In this document: positions 5,715-7,478 of the stretch, piece by piece | How the letters are laid out: each line of letters opens with the position of its first letter | Position numbering within the stretch: the first letter of the stretch is position 1 | Assembly: GCA_020441735.1 (NCBI GenBank) | Contig: JAGRLQ010000290.1 | Location: 1 to 7,478 of the forward strand | Direction of reading: 5' to 3' | Source: Nitratireductor sp. | GTDB lineage: Bacteria; Pseudomonadota; Alphaproteobacteria; Rhizobiales; Rhizobiaceae | DNA length: 7,478 nt | Notes under the pieces: model-generated | The model's input: only the letters and a program-made list of their open reading frames with translations | Database searches by the model: none | What the model was told of the DNA's origin: nothing | Made by a program: the position numbers and the translations under genes

Positions 5715-5732
5715 CTTTTTCATGAAAGTAAT
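5703..5732 (+). promoter_or_regulatory. Candidate promoter for vapB-vapC-ruvA-ruvB
   Basis: TTGACT (5703-5708, 5 of 6 consensus bases) lies inside the LexA-type box. The best -10 is AGTAAT (5727-5732, 4 of 6) at an 18-base spacing; TAATAC at 5729-5734 is an alternative at 20 bases. Either -10 falls in the left arm of the inverted repeat, so a protein bound there would also block initiation. Confidence 0.5.
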
Positions 5733-5751
5733 ACCGCTCAGGTATTACTTT
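5725..5751. promoter_or_regulatory. Perfect inverted repeat, likely VapBC autoregulatory operator
   Basis: AAAGTAATACC (5725-5735), spacer GCTCA, GGTATTACTTT (5741-5751): perfect 11-bp arms. It sits between the -35 and the Shine-Dalgarno of the antitoxin gene, where type II toxin-antitoxin complexes with AbrB-type antitoxins normally bind to repress their own operon. Only three Ts follow within the right arm plus one more, and the stem is AT-rich, so it is a poor intrinsic terminator for the preceding gene. Confidence 0.62.
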
Positions 5752-5765
5752 TGAGGAGCGCTGTC

Positions 5766-6062
5766 ATGCGCGTTACCGAAAAGGGTCAGGTGACCATTCC
5801 AAAGCATATTCGCGAGCGGCTCGGTATCGGGCCGGGCAGCGAGGTGGAGTTTGTGGAGGATCGCGATGCCGTGCGACTGGAGCCCAAGGCAGAAGACAAA
5901 AGCGCAAAGGAACTGATGTTCGACCGGGCGATCGAGCGGTTTCGCGGTACCGGTCGCATCGGGCTGGGTACGGAAGAGTATATGGCCCTTATTCGCGACC
6001 GGGATATCCCGCTTCCACTGAAAGAGGACCAGCCGGGTGGCTTCAGTGAAGACGCTGATTGA
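5766..6062 (+). CDS. vapB: VapB-type antitoxin with AbrB/SpoVT DNA-binding domain
   Basis: A 98-residue protein. Residues 1-44 form an AbrB/MazE-type swapped-hairpin DNA-binding domain with the signature KGQVTIPKHIRERLGIGPGSEVEF. The tail (about 46-98), with FDRAIERFRGTGRIGLGTEEYMALIRD, resembles the toxin-wrapping tail of VapB antitoxins. It should neutralise the PIN-domain toxin encoded next and, as a dimer or complex, repress the operon through the inverted repeat just upstream. The ATG at 5766 is preceded at seven bases by GAGGAG (5753-5758). The frame opens earlier, at 5697, but that extension crosses the operator and has no domain. The 3' end overlaps vapC by about 26 bases, normal for such pairs. 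The name is by family; other AbrB-type antitoxin names are possible. Confidence 0.88.
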   Translation: MRVTEKGQVTIPKHIRERLGIGPGSEVEFVEDRDAVRLEPKAEDKSAKELMFDRAIERFRGTGRIGLGTEEYMALIRDRDIPLPLKEDQPGGFSEDAD

Positions 6063-6459
6063 TTCCAACGTCATCATCGATGTGATCAACGATACGCGTC
6101 ACGCCGATGCGGTCATTGCGATGATCCGTAGCGAAAGCATGGCGGACCGGTCTGCCGTCAATCCAATCGTATGGTCGGAAGTCGCTCCGGAGTTTGCCAA
6201 TGGCGACGATCAGCAACGTTTCTTTTCCGATCTCAATCTCGCTCGCGTTGACCTGCCATTCGAAGCAGCACGAGAGGCTGGCATTGCGCATTTCAGGTAC
6301 CGGCAAGCCGGTGGTACGCGAACCAGAACGCTGCCTGACTTTCTGATTGGTGCGCATGCGGCGGTTGCAGGATATGCGATCCTTACTCGTGATGTAGCTG
6401 TCTACCGGCATTATTTTCCCGGTGTTGAACTGCTCGTACCCGGAGGTGAAATCCGATGA
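6037..6459 (+). CDS. vapC: VapC-type PIN-domain ribonuclease toxin
   Basis: A 140-residue PIN-domain protein. All four acidic residues of the magnesium-dependent active site are visible: Asp9 (LIDSNVIID), Glu48 (VWSEV), Asp101 (PDFLIGAHA) and Asp119 (LTRD). The toxin therefore looks intact. VapC toxins cut tRNA or rRNA and slow growth when the antitoxin is degraded; the RNA target here is unknown. The start is GTG at 6037 with AGAGGA (6023-6028) upstream. A second GTG at 6046, giving MKTLIDSN, with GGGTGG at 6035-6040, is nearly as good. Both lie within vapB, so translation is probably coupled. The 3' end carries the ruvA Shine-Dalgarno, and its TGA overlaps the ruvA ATG. One sampled stretch (6121-6180) is 33/60 G+C, against 40/60 in ruvA (6661-6720), weakly suggesting acquisition. 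Confidence 0.88.
   Translation: MASVKTLIDSNVIIDVINDTRHADAVIAMIRSESMADRSAVNPIVWSEVAPEFANGDDQQRFFSDLNLARVDLPFEAAREAGIAHFRYRQAGGTRTRTLPDFLIGAHAAVAGYAILTRDVAVYRHYFPGVELLVPGGEIR
6442..6449 (+). promoter_or_regulatory. Strong ruvA ribosome binding site inside vapC
   Basis: GGAGGTGA is an uninterrupted 8-base complement to the 16S rRNA 3' end, six bases before the ruvA ATG at 6456. It lies within the last vapC codons, encoding Gly-Gly-Glu near the toxin C-terminus. It is the strongest Shine-Dalgarno in the window and decides the ruvA start. Confidence 0.85.
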
Positions 6460-7073
6460 TCGGCAAGCTGAAGGGCATTCTCGATTCCATCGGTGAGGAT
6501 CACGTCATCATCGACGTCAATGGCGTCGGCTACGTGGCGCATTGTTCGTCACGAACGCTGCAGGGCCTGCCCGGCATTGGCGAGCCGCTGACCTTGTCGA
6601 TCGAAACCTATGTGCGCGAAGACGTGATCCGGCTTTACGGCTTCCGCGATGATCTGGAGCGTGACTGGTTCCGGCTGCTGCAAAGCGTGCAGGGCGTGGG
6701 AGCGAAGGTTGCGCTGGCGATCCAGTCGACCCTGTCGCCATCCGATCTGGCGTCGGCCATCGCGCTTCAGGACAAGTCGATGGTTGCGCGCGCACCGGGC
6801 GTCGGGCCAAAGGTGGCGGGCCGCATTGTTGCCGAACTGCGGGACAAGGCACCGGCCTATTCGGGCGCGGCTGCAGCCGAAATCGGGCTGCAGTCCGATA
6901 TCGGATCAGGGCATGCCTCTTCCAATGTGGCCGATGCCGTCTCTGCGCTGACCAATCTGGGCTATTCCTCGCAGCAGGCTTCCGGTGCGGTGGCGCGCGT
7001 CATCAAGGATGCCGGCGAGGATGCCGACAGTGCGCAATTGATCCGGCTGGGGCTGAAGGAGCTGGCAGGGTGA
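6456..7073 (+). CDS. ruvA: RuvA, Holliday junction-binding subunit of RuvAB
   Basis: A 205-residue protein of standard RuvA length. It binds four-way junctions as a tetramer and loads RuvB hexamers for branch migration. Domain I (about 1-64) begins MIGKLKGIL and carries the acidic-pin residues Glu55 and Asp56 (REDVIRLYGF) at the same positions as in E. coli RuvA. Domain II (about 65-140) has two helix-hairpin-helix motifs, LQSVQGVGAKVALAI and APGVGPKVAGRIVAEL. A flexible linker leads to domain III (about 156-205, starting near NVADAVSALTNLGY), which contacts RuvB. The ATG at 6456 overlaps the vapC TGA in the tetranucleotide ATGA. ruvA is therefore probably translated by coupling to the toxin as well as from its own strong Shine-Dalgarno. 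ruvB follows after a 40-base gap. Confidence 0.97.
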   Translation: MIGKLKGILDSIGEDHVIIDVNGVGYVAHCSSRTLQGLPGIGEPLTLSIETYVREDVIRLYGFRDDLERDWFRLLQSVQGVGAKVALAIQSTLSPSDLASAIALQDKSMVARAPGVGPKVAGRIVAELRDKAPAYSGAAAAEIGLQSDIGSGHASSNVADAVSALTNLGYSSQQASGAVARVIKDAGEDADSAQLIRLGLKELAG

Positions 7074-7113
7074 GGCGCTTGGCATTTCGCAATAGCTGGG
7101 GCATGGGTAGGCC

Positions 7114-7478
7114 ATGAACCAAACCGACGCCACCGGGCGCATCATCCATGGTGAAAAGCGCGACGAGGATGCGGCTGCCGATCTCGATCTGTCGCTGCGG
7201 CCGCAATCGCTCGACGATTTCACCGGCCAGCGCCAGGCGCGGGAAAACCTCAAGGTTTTCATCGAGGCTGCCAAACAGCGCGGCGAGGCACTTGACCATG
7301 TGCTGTTCGTCGGCCCGCCGGGACTCGGCAAGACAACGCTGGCGCAGATCATGGCGAAGGAACTGGGTGTCAATTTCCGCGCCACCTCCGGTCCGGTAAT
7401 CGCCAAGGCGGGTGATCTTGCGGCGCTGCTGACCAACCTTGAAGAGCGCGATGTGTTGTTCATCGACGAAATTCACCG
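7114..7478 (+). CDS. ruvB: RuvB, branch-migration ATPase (N-terminal part; runs off the right edge)
   Basis: The first 121 residues of RuvB, the AAA+ motor that drives Holliday junction branch migration with RuvA. Visible features are the LRPQSLDDFTGQ segment (28-39), Walker A GPPGLGKTT (67-75), the SGPVIAKAGDLAALLTNLE segment, and Walker B VLFIDE (114-119) followed by the conserved IH. The C-terminal half, including sensor 2 and the winged-helix domain, lies beyond the window. The ATG at 7114 is preceded in frame by a TAG six bases upstream, so it is the first available ATG. Its Shine-Dalgarno is poor (GGTAGG is too close). This suggests dependence on ribosomes arriving from ruvA, or an unusual initiation region. 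Confidence 0.95.
   Translation, partial: MNQTDATGRIIHGEKRDEDAAADLDLSLRPQSLDDFTGQRQARENLKVFIEAAKQRGEALDHVLFVGPPGLGKTTLAQIMAKELGVNFRATSGPVIAKAGDLAALLTNLEERDVLFIDEIH

Noticed and set aside
5073..5723. A 216-codon minus-strand frame opposite the N-demethylase-like gene.
   Set aside because: It is antisense to conserved DUF3445-type segments and its start would lie within the vapB promoter region.
5725..5752. The vapB palindrome as an intrinsic terminator of the preceding gene.
   Set aside because: The stem is AT-rich and followed by only a few Ts ahead of GAGGAG, and its position matches a toxin-antitoxin operator far better.
5722..5754. A 10-codon open frame (Met-Lys-Val-Ile-Pro-Leu-Arg-Tyr-Tyr-Phe) spanning the vapB palindrome, a possible leader peptide.
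   Set aside because: It has no Shine-Dalgarno, its ATG lies upstream of or at the probable -10, and its sequence is dictated by the palindrome. It would probably not be on the mRNA.

Overview
The window comes from a moderately GC-rich alphaproteobacterium, most likely a member of the Hyphomicrobiales (Rhizobiales). The yebC-to-ruvCAB neighbourhood, the protein sequences and a GTTC-N7-GTTC LexA-type box all fit that order. I cannot name the genus. There are no rRNA, tRNA, CRISPR or insertion-sequence features.

Left part (1-1575): about 350 bases without a convincing gene, apart from a possible minus-strand gene start right at the edge. Two minus-strand genes follow: a GFA-family zinc protein (1072-1575) and, downstream of it, an exported alpha/beta-hydrolase (350-991).

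Middle part (1576-4258): a 100-bp divergent promoter region separates the GFA gene from yebC (1676-2431). An EamA/DMT-type transporter gene (2443-3354) follows yebC and is probably cotranslated with it. It converges, with a single base between stop codons, on a minus-strand TSUP/TauE-type transporter gene whose start codon is uncertain.

Right part (4259-7478): this is a Holliday-junction resolution operon with unusual contents. ruvC (4259-4771) is followed by a gene of the heme-dependent oxidative N-demethylase-like family (4791-5681). A complete VapBC-type toxin-antitoxin pair comes next (5766-6062 and 6037-6459), then ruvA (6456-7073) and the start of ruvB (7114 to the end). The toxin stop codon overlaps the ruvA start codon (ATGA), and the strong ruvA Shine-Dalgarno lies inside the toxin gene.

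The 84-bp gap before the antitoxin holds three stacked signals. These are a perfect alphaproteobacterial LexA box (GTTC-N7-GTTC) enclosing a TTGACT -35 element, a perfect inverted repeat with 11-bp arms, and a GAGGAG Shine-Dalgarno. The most economical reading is that vapB-vapC-ruvA-ruvB form a DNA-damage-inducible unit, repressed by LexA and probably also by the VapBC complex. Toxin production would then be tied to synthesis of the RuvAB branch-migration motor. The layout is visible in the sequence; the regulatory model is inference.
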